Positions 44,082-55,246 of a stretch of 64,000 nt of DNA are shown piece by piece. Each line of letters starts with the position of its first letter. Position 1 is the stretch's first letter. The position numbers and the translations under genes were made by a program. The DNA comes from Mixia osmundae IAM 14324 (taxonomy: Eukaryota > Basidiomycota > Mixiomycetes > Mixiales > Mixiaceae): NCBI RefSeq assembly GCF_000708205.1, contig NW_014575557.1, positions 779,380 to 843,379 of the forward strand, written 5' to 3'. The notes below the pieces were generated by a model that ran no database searches, was not told the origin of the DNA, and was given only the letters and a program-made list of their open reading frames with translations.

Positions 44082-46734
44082 CTACACGCCGCCGCCCGAT
44101 TTCTCAACAGGTATCCGGCGGCGAAACCATGACCTGTTGCTAGTCTCTTGGGCAGACTGACCGAGCGCAGCCTGATCTGTGCTAGACTCTGCATCGCCGA
44201 ACGCGCCGAGGAAGTTGTTGAACGCGTTCTCTGCACTCAGTTCTTTGATGCCTGAGACTGCGTCGAGGAACTGGGCGCTTTGTCAGCAAGGCCCTATTAG
44301 GTCGACAGACACAAAAATACCTCGGAAAGCTCAACAGCTCCTTTGCTTCCAAAGTGTACTTCGCTGATAATCTCCTCGATCGTTTCTCTGGGCACATTTG
44401 AGAAGCCGATCTTGTTGAGCGCCTGGCGCATGTCGGTAGAGCTGATTTGACCGTCTCCGTTACTATCGCACGAATCGAAGATCTTTCGGAGTCGACTGAG
44501 CTCATTCACAGAGAACATGTTACGGCTAGTCACCGCATTCTCTTCGTTCGTCATCCGAGCAACAGCGCCGTTTCTCACGTCCTCGAGGCTCAGCTTGAGC
44601 TCGGACTCTGGTAGACCCATCGAAGCCAAAAACTTTTGGGCGACTTCGAACTCTTTGCGCTGCCTTTTCTTGTCCCAGCCGAGCTCTGGCGCCATCAGGT
44701 CGATGATTCTTGGCAAAGCTTCGAGGGCTGCGTGCGCGTTGAGGAACGAAAGCCGCGTTCGACGAGCAATGACGTCTGTCGCTGTCTGCGCATATTCGAC
44801 CCGGACGCCGTATAGCACTTCTTCCTCGAGGTAAGGATAGGCTGGGTCTAGCCGGTTGCCATGCACAGGCCAGCGGTGGCCAGTTGACTCGGCCATCGAG
44901 CAAACGGCCCACGCACGATCGCCATATGTGTCTGTCAGATGGTTGGCAACCTCTGTCTCGAGACCGAATTGCTGTACGAGACGGATGTAAAGATTCTTAT
45001 GCCAGCCATGGGAGCCAAGCAGTTTCAGCTTCTCTGTTCTGCACGGCCGCTGCACAGACGCTTGTAGTCCGAAAGCCTCCACGGCGGCGTCGACAGTCTC
45101 TTCAGCCATGGCTCGGTAGGTGGTCCACTTGCCGCCGGCAATGGTGAGCAAGCCAGAGTCGGACACATTGATCATATGGTTACGAACGAGCGATTCTGAG
45201 TTCTTGGCAGCCGGGTTGCGCACCAGGGGCCGCAAGCCAGACCAAGCAGAGAGTACGTCGCCCCGTCTGACTTTGATGTCTGGCGAGAGATAGTTTCTGA
45301 CCTCGCCCAAGATCCATTGGATTTCTTCCTCCTTCGGAAGTGGATGCTGCTCCACCTCAGAGGGCGAATCGGTTGTGCCCGCGATCGTATTGCCGAGCCA
45401 GGGCAGGAAGAAGATGACTCTCCCGTCAGATGTCGCGGGATCGATCAAGCCCATCTTGCCGGGCGAGTAGTACTTGGGAAGCGTGACGTGAACGCCGGCG
45501 GATGGCGAGACGATGGTCTCGACCGTAGGATCGTCAAGCTTGCGTATCCCGTCGCTGAATGGTCCGGTGGCGTTGATGATTCCTTTCGCCTTGACGTCCC
45601 ACTCTTCTTTGCTGATGTTGTCACGCAATCGTGCACCGCACAGTCTCTCGACGCCATTCGCATCCTTCTGACGATGAAGCGAAACGACCTCGGTATGATT
45701 CGCTGCAACGCATCCTTGATGAACCGCTGTCATGACGAGTGCCATGTTCATGCGAGCATCGTTGTGCTGTCCATCGTAATAAACGAGAGCGCCCACAAGA
45801 TCGTCCTGCTTGAGCATGGGAAAGGCCTCCAATGCCTTGCCTCGGCTCATGAGGTAAGATGACTCCATGTTTTCGCGGCCGGCCAGAAGATCGTAGAGCT
45901 TGCAGCCAGACCAGAAATACGGCACTTGCCACCACCTAGACATGCGATCAGCCTTGTTGACTTGCTTGCGCGGAATGCTCACTTGTAGATCGGGAGCATG
46001 ATGGGCAAGTGGCTTGACAGATAAGGCGCGATCTCGAGGAACGTCTTGCGTTCGTGCAAAGCTTCCTTGACAAGCTTCCACTGTTCGTAGTCGAGCTCGA
46101 AGACGGCCTTCTGAAGGTACCGCACGCCTCCGTGGACGAGCTTGGTCGATTTGGAAGAGGTGCCCGCGGACCAATCGTCGCGCTCGACCATGGCGACCTT
46201 GAGGCCACGGCTAGCTGCATCTAGTGCGACTCCAGAGCCTGTGGCGCCTCCGCCAATGATGAGCAGATCGTAGCCCTCTTCGCCCGTCTGTGCCTGTTGC
46301 TGGTGAGACGCGGCGGGAGTCTTGCCGTCATTGGTGCCCTTGCCGGGCAAAGCGGCGGCAACGAGGGAAGATGCCTTGAGGGCAGAGATCATCTCTTTGC
46401 GTGTGGGCGGCGTCCAAAGCACAGACGGTCGCTCTCTTTCCTCTCTTTCGAGCTCCGAGGGCGTGAGGCGGGCATCTAGCGCAATCTGTCTGCCGAGGAG
46501 ACTAGCGAGCAGATTCGGGTCATCGTTGGATGTACCTGGAAGCATGTACAGCGAGCCAGCGAGGCAGGCTGCAGCTCCCAAGCCCGCGTACAGGCCTCGT
46601 GATGGGCCTGAAGGGCCTGATTTCGTACTCGCATGTCGTGTGAAAGCCCGTGTCGCATGGGGTACATGCATGCGATGCGTCGATCCTGGCAGTCTCGAGC
46701 TCAAGCGGGACCGCAAAGCTATAGCAGTCGTCAT
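44082..46734 (-). CDS. GUT2: Mitochondrial FAD glycerol-3-phosphate dehydrogenase
   Basis: Three exons on the minus strand: 46734-45983, 45935-44321 and 44270-44082; 851 residues. The enzyme oxidises glycerol-3-phosphate to dihydroxyacetone phosphate at the outer face of the inner membrane and passes electrons to ubiquinone. A mitochondrial presequence and a hydrophobic segment (LYAGLGAAACLAGSLYML) come first, then the FAD motif YDLLIIGGGATGSGVALDAASRG, KSTKLVHGGVRYL, IINATGPFSDGIRKLDD, and LTIAGGKWTTYR. The last 130 residues hold calcium EF-hands, one clear (DSCDSNGDGQIS), which many fungal Gut2 proteins have. Intron 2 (44271-44320) accepts at the second AG, giving ELSEFLDAVSG, the EF-hand exit. 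It is longer than budding-yeast Gut2 because of that tail. Confidence 0.97.
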
Positions 46735-47040
46735 CTCGGCTCTCAAGAACGCTTGGCGGCGCTATCGTTCCTGATTGTGCAGGCTCCCTCCTGGAGATCT
46801 CCGCAATCGTCCGGCGAGCGCTCTTCTCTCCCTTGCGGTCACGTACAAAGGTCGTGCGTGCTCTGTGAAGACTGCAGTCTGTGGTCGAGAGGCCTTCGGA
46901 TCGCTGTCACTCCTTTTGACAGGCTTGCCCGCTCAGCCCGATGACGCGATGACGCTCGAAGCTCGACGCTCGGCTCGGCCTGGCCTGGAAGAGACGAGGC
47001 GACCTGCCCGAAATCTTTGACGGGGACTCGAGCCGGCTCG
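46735..47040. other. Divergent interval between GUT2 and IWR1
   Basis: About 306 bp with no coding frame I can support. It should contain both promoters. No obvious TATA box or repeat was seen. Confidence 0.4.
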
Positions 47041-48728
47041 ATGCCTGCTGCTCAGGGTGGGCCCGTGATTGCTGCTTCCGGCCCTGTCGTCAGCAATGCA
47101 AGCCTGCCGTCATCGAGCTCTATGCACCCCGGCCTAACTTCTCAGCACGGTGCGCCGACTTTGCTGAGGATCAAGCGCAAGCGGACCGACTTGCCGCTGG
47201 ATGCCTTAGGCAAGGCGAGACTGTCAGCAGGAGCGTATAGGTCTGACCAATGGCTCGAGCAGTCATCGAGCGAGCTTTCGCTGCCGTCGACAATGCGCGA
47301 GCAGTCAAGCGAGCAAGGTCCACACTCGATGCTCCGTCGTCCGACACTCGCCTGAGCACGCCCGGAGAGTCGCACGACACCGGTAGGACGGATACCGCGC
47401 TGACGGCCCCATCGAACAAAGACTTGGAGGAGACAGCAGCCACACCGCCGCACAAGTCGGCAGGCATCTTTCGCTATGCCTCAACTCTGGCCTCACTCTC
47501 ATCTTTTGATGCCAGCCTGCGCACCGGCAGTCTCCAGCAGACGATCCAGACGCTCATGCATCCCGCAACTCCTCAGCAGACGAGCCACGAAGCTGTCGCC
47601 CTCGCAGACAGTATACGGTCACCCATATCCCGCTCGGCTTCCTCGAGCTTCCCCAAGCTACCAACAACCAGCCGAGTATCGCAAGAAGATCGCATAGGGT
47701 CTCGCATCGCCGCGCAGAAGGTTGGTGCCCGCCAAGCTCGCTTCAGGATCGTCAGCAAGCTTCGGACACCTGTTCAACCACTCGATACAGACGATTTCTC
47801 GCAGCTCGACATGCCGCCAAAGATCGTGCCCTCATCTCAGATCACGCAGAGGCATCTGCCCCATCGTCAAGATTGGCAAGCTTTGCGCATCATTGATGCC
47901 GAGGCTTGCGATGCGCCTGCTCACAGGCCACGGCAAAAGTCACGCCTCAGGCAGCTTGCAGCAGCTCGTGCCTCTCAGCGATCTCAATGGCAAGCGACTA
48001 GCACGGGTAGCAGATCTTTCTGGGATTCGGGACAGCCCTCTGCACTTCTGGATGGCGAAGATGATCTAGGCAATTTTGTGCCGATGCTTCAGGAATATCT
48101 CAGGAGTGCGCTGGAGTGCTTTCGCCGAGACAGATGCTGATTGCAGCACCAGTAGTGAACGACATTGATCCCGATGATTCAGACGAGTCTGCGAAAGTCT
48201 TCCCATCGCCAGGCCTCGCATTGCCCGATAGACCGATCCACCACAATCCGTTGCCCCTGTTGTCCGCAGAGAATGACGATGATGAGGATGAAGAGGAGGG
48301 CGCCTGGGTCTATGACGTCTATTACCGCGACTATTCGAACGAATCTATCGAAGCACGCGCAGGTGGCAGTCAAGGCAAAAGCGCTGCTGGAGGTCACACC
48401 AGGATCGGCGCACTGTGCGTCCACCTAAACGCCTCGCGGTCATAGGCTTATACACGCGAGCAGAGCTGGTGTCGATGACGACAACGACAGTCTCGTCAAC
48501 GCAAACGACGAGAGCTCCGAGGAGCAGGATGAAATGGACGAGGATTCCAATGGTAAATACTCTGAATGAAGGTTGCAGACACTGACTGATGCGATAACAG
48601 ACGAAGATTTCTATCGTAACGACTACCCGGAAGGCGACGCCTCAGAGTCCGATTCGGACGATTTCATTGGTGGTAGTGGTCGGTACTCGGGCAATCAGTC
48701 GGATGATGATCATGATGACGATTTTTGA
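47041..48728 (+). CDS. IWR1: RNA polymerase II import factor IWR1
   Basis: Five exons: 47041-47209, 47263-48105, 48147-48414, 48464-48552 and 48601-48728; 498 residues. Recognised from the N-terminal LLRIKRKRTDLPLDALVIE and the C-terminal acidic Iwr1 block (DEEEGAWVYDVYYRDYS, SSEEQDEMDEDSN, DEDFYRNDYPEGD). Iwr1 binds assembled RNA polymerase II in the cytoplasm and carries it into the nucleus by an N-terminal nuclear signal; the middle 250 residues are Ser-rich and variable. Intron 1 (47210-47262) has a GC donor (G then GCAAGG): only this joins DAL to VIE in frame. Introns 2-4 are GT-AG, 41-49 nt. Its stop lies about 26 bp from that of the convergent monooxygenase gene. Confidence 0.9.
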
Positions 48729-48754
48729 GCGGGTGCAAAATGTTGTTGCTATTT

Positions 48755-49948
48755 CTATCGTCTCGCCGTCAGAGAGTGCGAATCGCAACCTGGACTCGTC
48801 AAAGCAGTCTGGCATGCTTGATGGGCAGCTGCGATGAAAGATTGGGTACAGCTGTTCCAGGAAACGACGACTGCGTGCGAACCAGTCTGAGCAGCATGCG
48901 TGCTGGAAGTAGTTGCAGATGCGAGCTCGTCGCGCCTCTTGGCAAACTGCTTACTATCTGCGGGGAGCATGACAGACGTTCCGTTTGCAAAGACGGTCGC
49001 AAGGCGGCTGTTGTCGACCGCTGTACACGGCTTCATAACGGTAGGACTGAGGGGCTTCAGCGCTTTAGATCGTCGATCGTGTAGGGCTGTCAGATTGAGC
49101 AGAGAACCGAGCGGTGCTGTCAGCGGCGTGGCGAGGGGAGACAGCGCAGTCGTAAGTGTTTTGACAAGGCCAGCAGCAATGTCGTGTGTGGCAGCGAAGA
49201 CACGTCCATACGCCAGCGAAGGGCCGGGTTGAGTATAGATCACATCGCCCTGAATAGTTCGGCACTGGACATCGCCGAAGATGTTGGCTTTCCACATGAC
49301 GGGTCCGGTGTAGGAGAGGCTTTGCCTATCATTCCGAATCTCGACGAGCGCGCAGGTCTGGTACAGTTCACGATTGCCCTCCTTGTTTTGCCAGGACCAG
49401 GAAAAGATGGCACGAGGCGAAGGGGGCAGATCAGCGGGTACTGGATATTCGTAGCCGCTCGTGTTGACGGTGTCATCATAATGAGCCGGCACAGGACAAT
49501 CACCGATGATCGAGTGAATCACGACAAACGTCTTGCCGAGATCATAGGAGATGGAGATCTGACAGCTACCGCCGGCATGCAAAGGCTCGCTGCCGGAACG
49601 AGTGTCCCAGGTCAGATCGAACGTACTATTTTGGCCTGCCACAAGGAGTCCGGTGATATGAGTAAGATCTGAGCTCGGGGATACCATAGCATCTGCGATT
49701 GCTGCCTTCGCCGACACCTTTTGCTCGTCGCGTGCGTGCATTTGCCGTAAGAGTGACAGATCTCCATGGCAGGGGAAGTCACTTCCGTCGAGTGCGAGTG
49801 GGTTGGTCAGATCGTAGCGAACTACTGACCAATCGTTGGCAGGATCCCACGAGCTTCGAAGTGGGAATGGGTGAAGGAGCTCAACATGAGCTTGCGCCCA
49901 CTGCAGTGAGAACGCGATGAGCACTGCGCAAAGTAGCTTGTAGAGCAT
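48755..49948 (-). CDS. AA11-like copper polysaccharide monooxygenase
   Basis: Single exon of about 397 residues from the ATG at 49948 (the longer frame upstream has no signal peptide). The signal peptide ends LQWAQA and the next residue is His, so the mature enzyme would begin HVELLHPFPLRSSWDP, the N-terminal histidine needed for the LPMO copper brace. A second His is in LHAGGSCQISISYD and a conserved aromatic block follows (FSWSWQNKEGNRELYQTCALVE), both as in AA11-type chitin-active LPMOs. About 130 further residues form a Ser/Thr/Ala-rich tail with no clear carbohydrate-binding module or GPI signal. Secreted oxidative attack on chitin or a related wall polymer is likely but the AA family assignment is from memory of the motifs. 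Confidence 0.78.
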   Translation of the reverse strand: MLYKLLCAVLIAFSLQWAQAHVELLHPFPLRSSWDPANDWSVVRYDLTNPLALDGSDFPCHGDLSLLRQMHARDEQKVSAKAAIADAMVSPSSDLTHITGLLVAGQNSTFDLTWDTRSGSEPLHAGGSCQISISYDLGKTFVVIHSIIGDCPVPAHYDDTVNTSGYEYPVPADLPPSPRAIFSWSWQNKEGNRELYQTCALVEIRNDRQSLSYTGPVMWKANIFGDVQCRTIQGDVIYTQPGPSLAYGRVFAATHDIAAGLVKTLTTALSPLATPLTAPLGSLLNLTALHDRRSKALKPLSPTVMKPCTAVDNSRLATVFANGTSVMLPADSKQFAKRRDELASATTSSTHAAQTGSHAVVVSWNSCTQSFIAAAHQACQTALTSPGCDSHSLTARR

Positions 49949-50140
49949 CTTGATACTCGAGCAGAGTGCGCAAGTCGTCAGAGGAAGAAGGGAGGGGTTG
50001 ACGGGGGCAGCCTGGAAGGCTTTCGCCTTCGCTTCGGCGAGTACGCGCGCGACTCGCGTCATAACAACCGCCGGCAAAACGAACGTGCAGCTGCTCGCAA
50101 GCATAGACACTCGAGCGGTGAGCTATAGATAATCAAGAAG

Positions 50141-51829
50141 ATGGCTTCCAAAGCGGTGTACGTCGACTGCTGTCATGTGCTCCCTCGCTGACGATGCCTT
50201 GCATATCTCGCTCACCGCTGGAATTGTCCACAAACTCGTCTCACGCTCGTCACGTTGCTCACATGGCGCACTCTCTTGCTTTCGCTCATCTCTCGCGATC
50301 GAACTGATACACGACAGTGTGCTCATCGGCGGACCGTCAAAGGGGACGCGCATGCGACCTCTTTCCCTCGATATACCCAAGCCACTCTTTCCCATTGCGG
50401 GCAGGCCCATCATCTGGCACGGAATCCAGGCGCTCAGTAAAGTGGAAGGCCTGAAGGAGGTCATTCTGATCGGGTTTTATGACAACGACGTCATCAATCC
50501 CTTCGTCAAAGAAGCAAACCGCGACTTTCCCTCGCTCAACATCAGGCAAGTCACCTCGGCCTCAGGTCATCGTGGCTGACACGCAGACACTGGCAGATAC
50601 ATGCGCGAGTATCAATCCCTGGGGACTGCAGGAGGCCTCTACCATTTCCGTGACCTGATTCTCAAGGGCAACCCTCAGCAAGTATTTGTGCTTCATGCGG
50701 ATATCTGCTGCTCCTTTCCGCTAGCCGAGATCAAGGCGTTCCACGACCGTCATCGTGGTGTGGGCACCATCTTGGCCGTCAAAGTATGACAACATTGATC
50801 CTTTGCGCAGAAGCAGCTGACATCGGACGCATCACAGGTACCCAAAGAGACAGCTAACAAATACGGCTGTATCGTTATGAACCATGATACCAAGCAAGCT
50901 ATACACTACGTCGAGAAGCCAGAGACTTTCATTTCTGACATCATCAATGGCGGTGTCTATCTCTTCGACCGCGCTATCTTTGACGAGATCAAGTCGGCCA
51001 TGGATCTTCGCGTCAAGCAAGCAGCGTGCGTCATGCCCAGCCTCTTCGGCTCAAAGAGCTCACACTCGCATATAGAGAGGATCCGAGCAGCCTGGGCGAC
51101 GAGGAGTCGGCAGACGAGCAGTTGCGGCTCGAGCAAGATGTAATCGCGCCGCTCGTCAGTCAGAAGAAGCTTTTTGTCTACGAGTCGCGCTCCTTCTGGC
51201 GCCAGATCAAGACTGCAGGCTCAGCGGTTCCTGCCAACACGCTGCTGCTCAATTCTTACAAGCACTCCAACCCAAAACTGCTCCGACAGCGCTCGCCGAC
51301 CGTGATCACACGCCCGACGGCTGAGCAAACAGCGAGTGATCGTCGGCTGACAGCAGAGATTGTTGAACCCTGCTTTATCGACGAGACTGCTACGATCGAT
51401 CCCACCGCCAAAGTAGGGCCCAACGTCAGCATTGGCGCCAATGTCAAGATCGGCTTCGGTGCACGGGTGAAGGATGCCATCATCCTGGACCGCACAGTGC
51501 TCGAGGTGCGCATGCTGAGTCATATGGATATCAATGACTGACAGGCGTGCAGGCCAATTCGATTGTGATGCACGCCATCGTATCTGAGAATTGCAGGATC
51601 GGTCAATGGGCGAGAGTCGAAGGACGCGTGCTGGTGAGCGACAGCGGCGCGGCAAGAGACAGTATCGCCATTCTCGGTACGCCCGTCTTTGCTCTTGTGG
51701 TGCTACGAATGACGTTTTACCCGCGCAGCCAAAGAAGTGACTGTCAAAAGGGAATGCTCCATTCGCAGCTGCATCGTCCTGCCTCAGAAGAGCTTGGATC
51801 GATCGTTTGCCGATCAGGTATTGCTATAA
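50141..51829 (+). CDS. GDP-mannose pyrophosphorylase A-type protein
   Basis: Seven exons: 50141-50157, 50318-50545, 50597-50783, 50838-51025, 51076-51505, 51553-51676 and 51729-51829; 424 residues. The N-terminal nucleotidyltransferase motif reads [30 protein letters not shown], followed by [16 protein letters not shown] and [17 protein letters not shown]; a left-handed hexapeptide-repeat domain follows ([20 protein letters not shown]). The end FADQVLL and the insert resemble GMPPA, the regulatory partner of the mannosyl-donor enzyme GMPPB/Psa1, more than the catalytic one. Intron 1 is 160 nt, about three times the local norm. Intron 2 (50546-50596) has the GC donor GCAAGT after AG. Confidence 0.9.
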
Positions 51830-52012
51830 GTGCGGACAGCCAGCATGATGAACACGTAATGTCACGAGCAATGCATAGACCTCGAAGCCTTTCTCGAGCT
51901 CGCCACTCGAGATCTTGCCGCGCGCGACCTGGCGATGAATGTTCTTGTCTTGGAGCCGCGCCGAGCCAACGAAAGCAACTGTGTCGTGAGCAGCGTAGAT
52001 CGTAAGCAGAAG

Positions 52013-53304
52013 ATGGCAGACGAAGCGCAGGCTGCGGCTCCACCCAAGAAGCTTGTGAGACGCCGGCCAGCTCGTCAGCAGGTGATGAACACACTGGGCA
52101 GCTTGGCGAGGTCCTATGCTGACTTTGCCTGCAGGTCAAACCAGGACAGATCGAGAAGAAGCCTCTCGAACAGACTGGCAGCGTCTACAACATCTTCTAC
52201 CACAAGTGGGCGGGCGGTGACAAGTACGACGAATACAATGCGTCAGTGGACCGTCATCTCGCCGACAAAGCAGCCATGGCTGACAAGGAATGATTGTGCA
52301 GCAAGGAAAAGTCCCAGACGAGATGCGTCATTGCAACAGATGCTGGCTACACTCGAGCAGATGGGGGACGCAACAATTACTGCTGTCTCTACTTTGCTCG
52401 AGGGTGCTGTCCGCTCGGGTAAGCCATTCGCGCAATGCTTGCAGACGGCAGAACTGGTCTGATGGCAATTCAGGTCCGAGTGCGAATTCCTCCACAGACT
52501 GCCCCTACCACAGCACAAATTACCAGACGCTTCCAGGGACTGCTTCGGCCGAGAGAAACATGCAGGCTATCGGGACGATATGGTCCGTGCATCGCTGATC
52601 ATGACTTGACTCCGACTGACAGCAACTCTAGGGCGGCGTCGGCTCCTTCACTCGCCAGAACAGGACGCTCTACATCGGCAGAGTGACTATGACACGGAAC
52701 ACGGATGAGATCCTGGAGAAACACTTCAATGAATGGGGCGAGATCGAACGCAGTATGTTTCTTTGACATTGGCATTCTGGCCAGGCTGACAGCTCTACTT
52801 GCGCCAGTCAAAGTCTTACAAGGCAGAGGCGTCGGATTTGTCACTTTCGTGACGGAGATCGATGCTCAGTTTGCAAAAGAGGCAATGATGCACCAATCCC
52901 TCGATAATGACGAAGTTCTCAATGTTCGCTGGGCCACCGAAGATCCCAATCCGACTGCAAAAGTCATGGAGCACGCTCGGCTGAAAGTTTTGGGCGAGGA
53001 AGGCGTTCAAGCAAAGCTCACACCCGAATTTATCGAGTCTGTCAGGCAGCTCGATGAGCTCGAAGGAGTCGTCCCCCCTCGATCGCCGCCGCCGGAAGAG
53101 ATCGAGCCAGTAAGCAAACGCATGCGCCTCGAGCCTCCGCCAACAGCAGAACTCATCGCGCCCGCTGCAAAGGACGGTCTACTATCTATGAATGCCTTGG
53201 CGAGCCTGAAATACGCCGCTTCGCTCAAAACCCAGGCAGCGAGCAAACCTCCGACTACGACAGGCCTCGGCGCTATCGCCGATTATGGCAGCGATAGTGA
53301 TTGA
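52013..53304 (+). CDS. CWC2: Pre-mRNA splicing factor CWC2
   Basis: Six exons: 52013-52081, 52135-52241, 52302-52418, 52474-52582, 52632-52752 and 52808-53304; 339 residues. It carries the Torus/CCCH zinc knuckle (RCVIATDAGYTRAD, YCCLYFARGCCPLG, CEFLHRLP), then DCFGREKHAGYRDDMGGVGSF, and an RRM (RTLYVGRVTMT, RGVGFVTFVTEIDAQFAKEAM, LNVRWATEDPNP). Cwc2 is a Prp19-complex protein that contacts U6 snRNA and intron RNA in the active spliceosome, so this gene helps remove the very introns seen around it. The last 110 residues are low complexity. All five introns are GT-AG, 49-60 nt. The 5' frame upstream of 52013 has no ATG in a good context. Confidence 0.95.
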
Positions 53305-53336
53305 AACCTTTTTTCAGCATGTTGTGAACTTTACAG

Positions 53337-53388
53337 ATTGTATCAGCAAGCAGGCAGCGGGAATTGTATCAGCAAGCAGGCAGCAGGA
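53337..53388. repeat. 26-bp direct tandem repeat, two copies
   Basis: Two near-identical 26 bp copies (53337-53362 and 53363-53388) lie just beyond the CWC2 stop; they differ at one position (GCGGGA against GCAGGA). Direct observation; the function is unknown. Confidence 0.9.
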
Positions 53389-53420
53389 ATATCAATGCAT
53401 CAAGGTCCCAAGTCTGATGA

Positions 53421-53891
53421 TCAGATGACTTTGATATCGACTCCTGCAAACGTGGCGCTCTTGATGCCACTCGTGTTGCCGAGTCTGCCAGGTGCGACTA
53501 CGGTGACCTTTGGTATGAGTCCATCATAACTGTAGTAGATCACGAAGCTAGCCGAGCCGACTGTCATGGCTGTCAGTCTGGTGATCGCATCGGTAGAGAC
53601 ACGGACAGTCATATTGGGTCATGTAGTCAGGCAAGTCGGCATCACGGGAAGGACCTCTGTAGGTGACGGCCGCGGGAGGCGAGTCCCAATACTTTGGCTA
53701 AGGCGAGAATTGCGTTCTCAGCTCTCGCAGGCGATCGGCATGGGCCAGCATACCAGATTGGTCTGAAGGCCGCATTCTAGCTTTGGGCTCGTATACGACT
53801 TGCCATCCTTGAACTGAACGATGAGCGATGCCTGGCCGGCCATGACGCAGGCGAGTGAAGCGAGAATGGCCCAGGCGGCGATGAGCTTCAT
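53421..53891 (-). CDS. Small secreted protein, no recognised family
   Basis: Probable exons 53891-53754, 53691-53646 and 53569-53421 on the minus strand; 110 residues. A signal peptide (KLIAAWAILASLACVMA) opens the protein. The mature part begins GQASLIVQFKDGKSYTSPKLECG and ends in a beta-rich stretch (ASFVIYYSYDGLIPKVTVVAPG, ATFAGVDIKVI). I do not recognise the family. The first intron (53692-53753) is firm. The second (53570-53645, 76 nt) is the least certain splice in the window: it is the only one that joins the signal-peptide exon to the C-terminal frame. A secreted, cysteine-poor beta-sandwich is possible. Confidence 0.55.
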
Positions 53892-54268
53892 GTTGACTTG
53901 TGTTTGGCGCTCGCAGCTGCTATTGATCAAGCGTCAAAAGGCACACTGTTCACTCCTGATGGACCTCGCGACGCAGAGTCTGAGTAGGAGGTTTGGGCTG
54001 CGAATGTAACCCTGGCACCAAGTACCCGCAACGATGTCGGTATTGTCTCACACCTGTCAACGCTCGTGTTTCGTCGTTGTTTCGAGTCAGAATGCGAGCG
54101 GTCCGCCTGCGCCATACGAGCAAGCAAAGCACGACTGGGAGTGAGGGCAGATCGCGCAGCCTGCTCGACGAGGATCAGACTGCGAGGGGGGTTTGAACCG
54201 TCGTCATTGGACGGCATCGATCGCGAACATTGCGCGCAAAGTTGTGGTTGACCGGTCGCTGTTCGTGG
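53892..54268. other. Divergent interval before PAM16
   Basis: About 377 bp with no coding frame I can support. It contains the start regions of both flanking genes. Confidence 0.35.
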
Positions 54269-54925
54269 ATGGCAAGTCGTTTAGTGTGCAGACGAGGATC
54301 GCTCTTTTGCTGACATCACAAGACAGTCTGCGCCTCGCATCATCGCACAGGTCGTCATCTTGGGCTCACAGATCGTCGGCAAAGCATTCGTGGCAGCATG
54401 GAAGCAGACCGTCGCCAGTGGGTTTGCAGAGCCCCTCGCAGTTCAGGATTGTGGTCTAACAGGGGATCTACAGATGCATCAGCGAGGGAAGCCGTCGGTG
54501 GAGCGACAGGCAGCAGTGCGGGAGGAGATGCGATCACTCGGCGGCATCGCATGTCATTGGACGAAGCTTGCAATATCCTCAACGTCAAATCGATCAAGTA
54601 CGGAGATGACAGCTCGGTTTCACAGATGCTCAAAGTGAGCCTGCCTCCCAAACAGAAAGCAGCTCAGCAGGCGTTGGCTGACCCAAAGGTTGTCAGAATT
54701 ATGAGCATCTTTTCAAGCAGAACGATCCCAAGGCGGGATCCAGCTTCTATCTGCAGTCAAAGATTGTCCGAGCCAAGCAAAGGATAGAAGGCGAGCTCAT
54801 GGCCGAACGCGAAAGGTACGCTTCTGCTCATTAGCCAGAAACAAGCTCATCTGTGCACGTCCGGCAGGCTAAAGCAGACCATGGATGAGCCGACCCCTCC
54901 ACCGCCGAATGCGCCGCCCAACTGA
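54269..54925 (+). CDS. PAM16: Mitochondrial import motor subunit PAM16
   Basis: Five exons: 54269-54283, 54327-54421, 54463-54634, 54697-54815 and 54868-54925; 152 residues. Exon 1 is only five codons (MASRL). Then follow [26 protein letters not shown], a Gly/Ser linker, the degenerate J-like domain ([18 protein letters not shown] and [10 protein letters not shown]), [18 protein letters not shown], and a Pro-rich end. Pam16 (Tim16) pairs with Pam18 to anchor and control the Hsp70 import motor at TIM23 in the inner membrane; its J-like domain lacks HPD, as expected. The five exons join in frame with 41-62 nt GT-AG introns. The ATG at 54269 is chosen because MASRL matches the short fungal N-terminus. 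Confidence 0.92.
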
Positions 54926-55246
54926 CCTGGTACAGCGCCCTGGGATCTTTCGAACACCGCTCACGCAAGCCAAGACTGTCTTGATCTGCATGTACAACCT
55001 GTATGTGCAAATATGCAGAATACGCAGCATCGTCAAGTGTGACGCACGCTGTGCGCATGACTCGTCAACCCAGTCCCCTCGCATCTACACGCTGCAAACG
55101 GCTTGAGGGGCCGCAGCGTGTGGATTGCTGCCGAGATTGAAGCCGCGTAGATTGAGTCACGGGTGGCATCAGACCGGGCAAGGCGCGCGCCGGCTATTCG
55201 CGCATTCGAGCAGGAAGTTGCTGCAGTTGAGATAGCCCGGCAAGCA
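54926..55246. other. Interval between PAM16 and the peroxisomal carrier gene
   Basis: About 320 bp with no supportable coding frame on either strand. It would hold the PAM16 3' end and the promoter of the following gene. Confidence 0.35.

Noticed and set aside
45317-45862. 181-codon plus-strand frame in GUT2
   Set aside because: Entirely antisense to conserved FAD-domain exon; a shadow.
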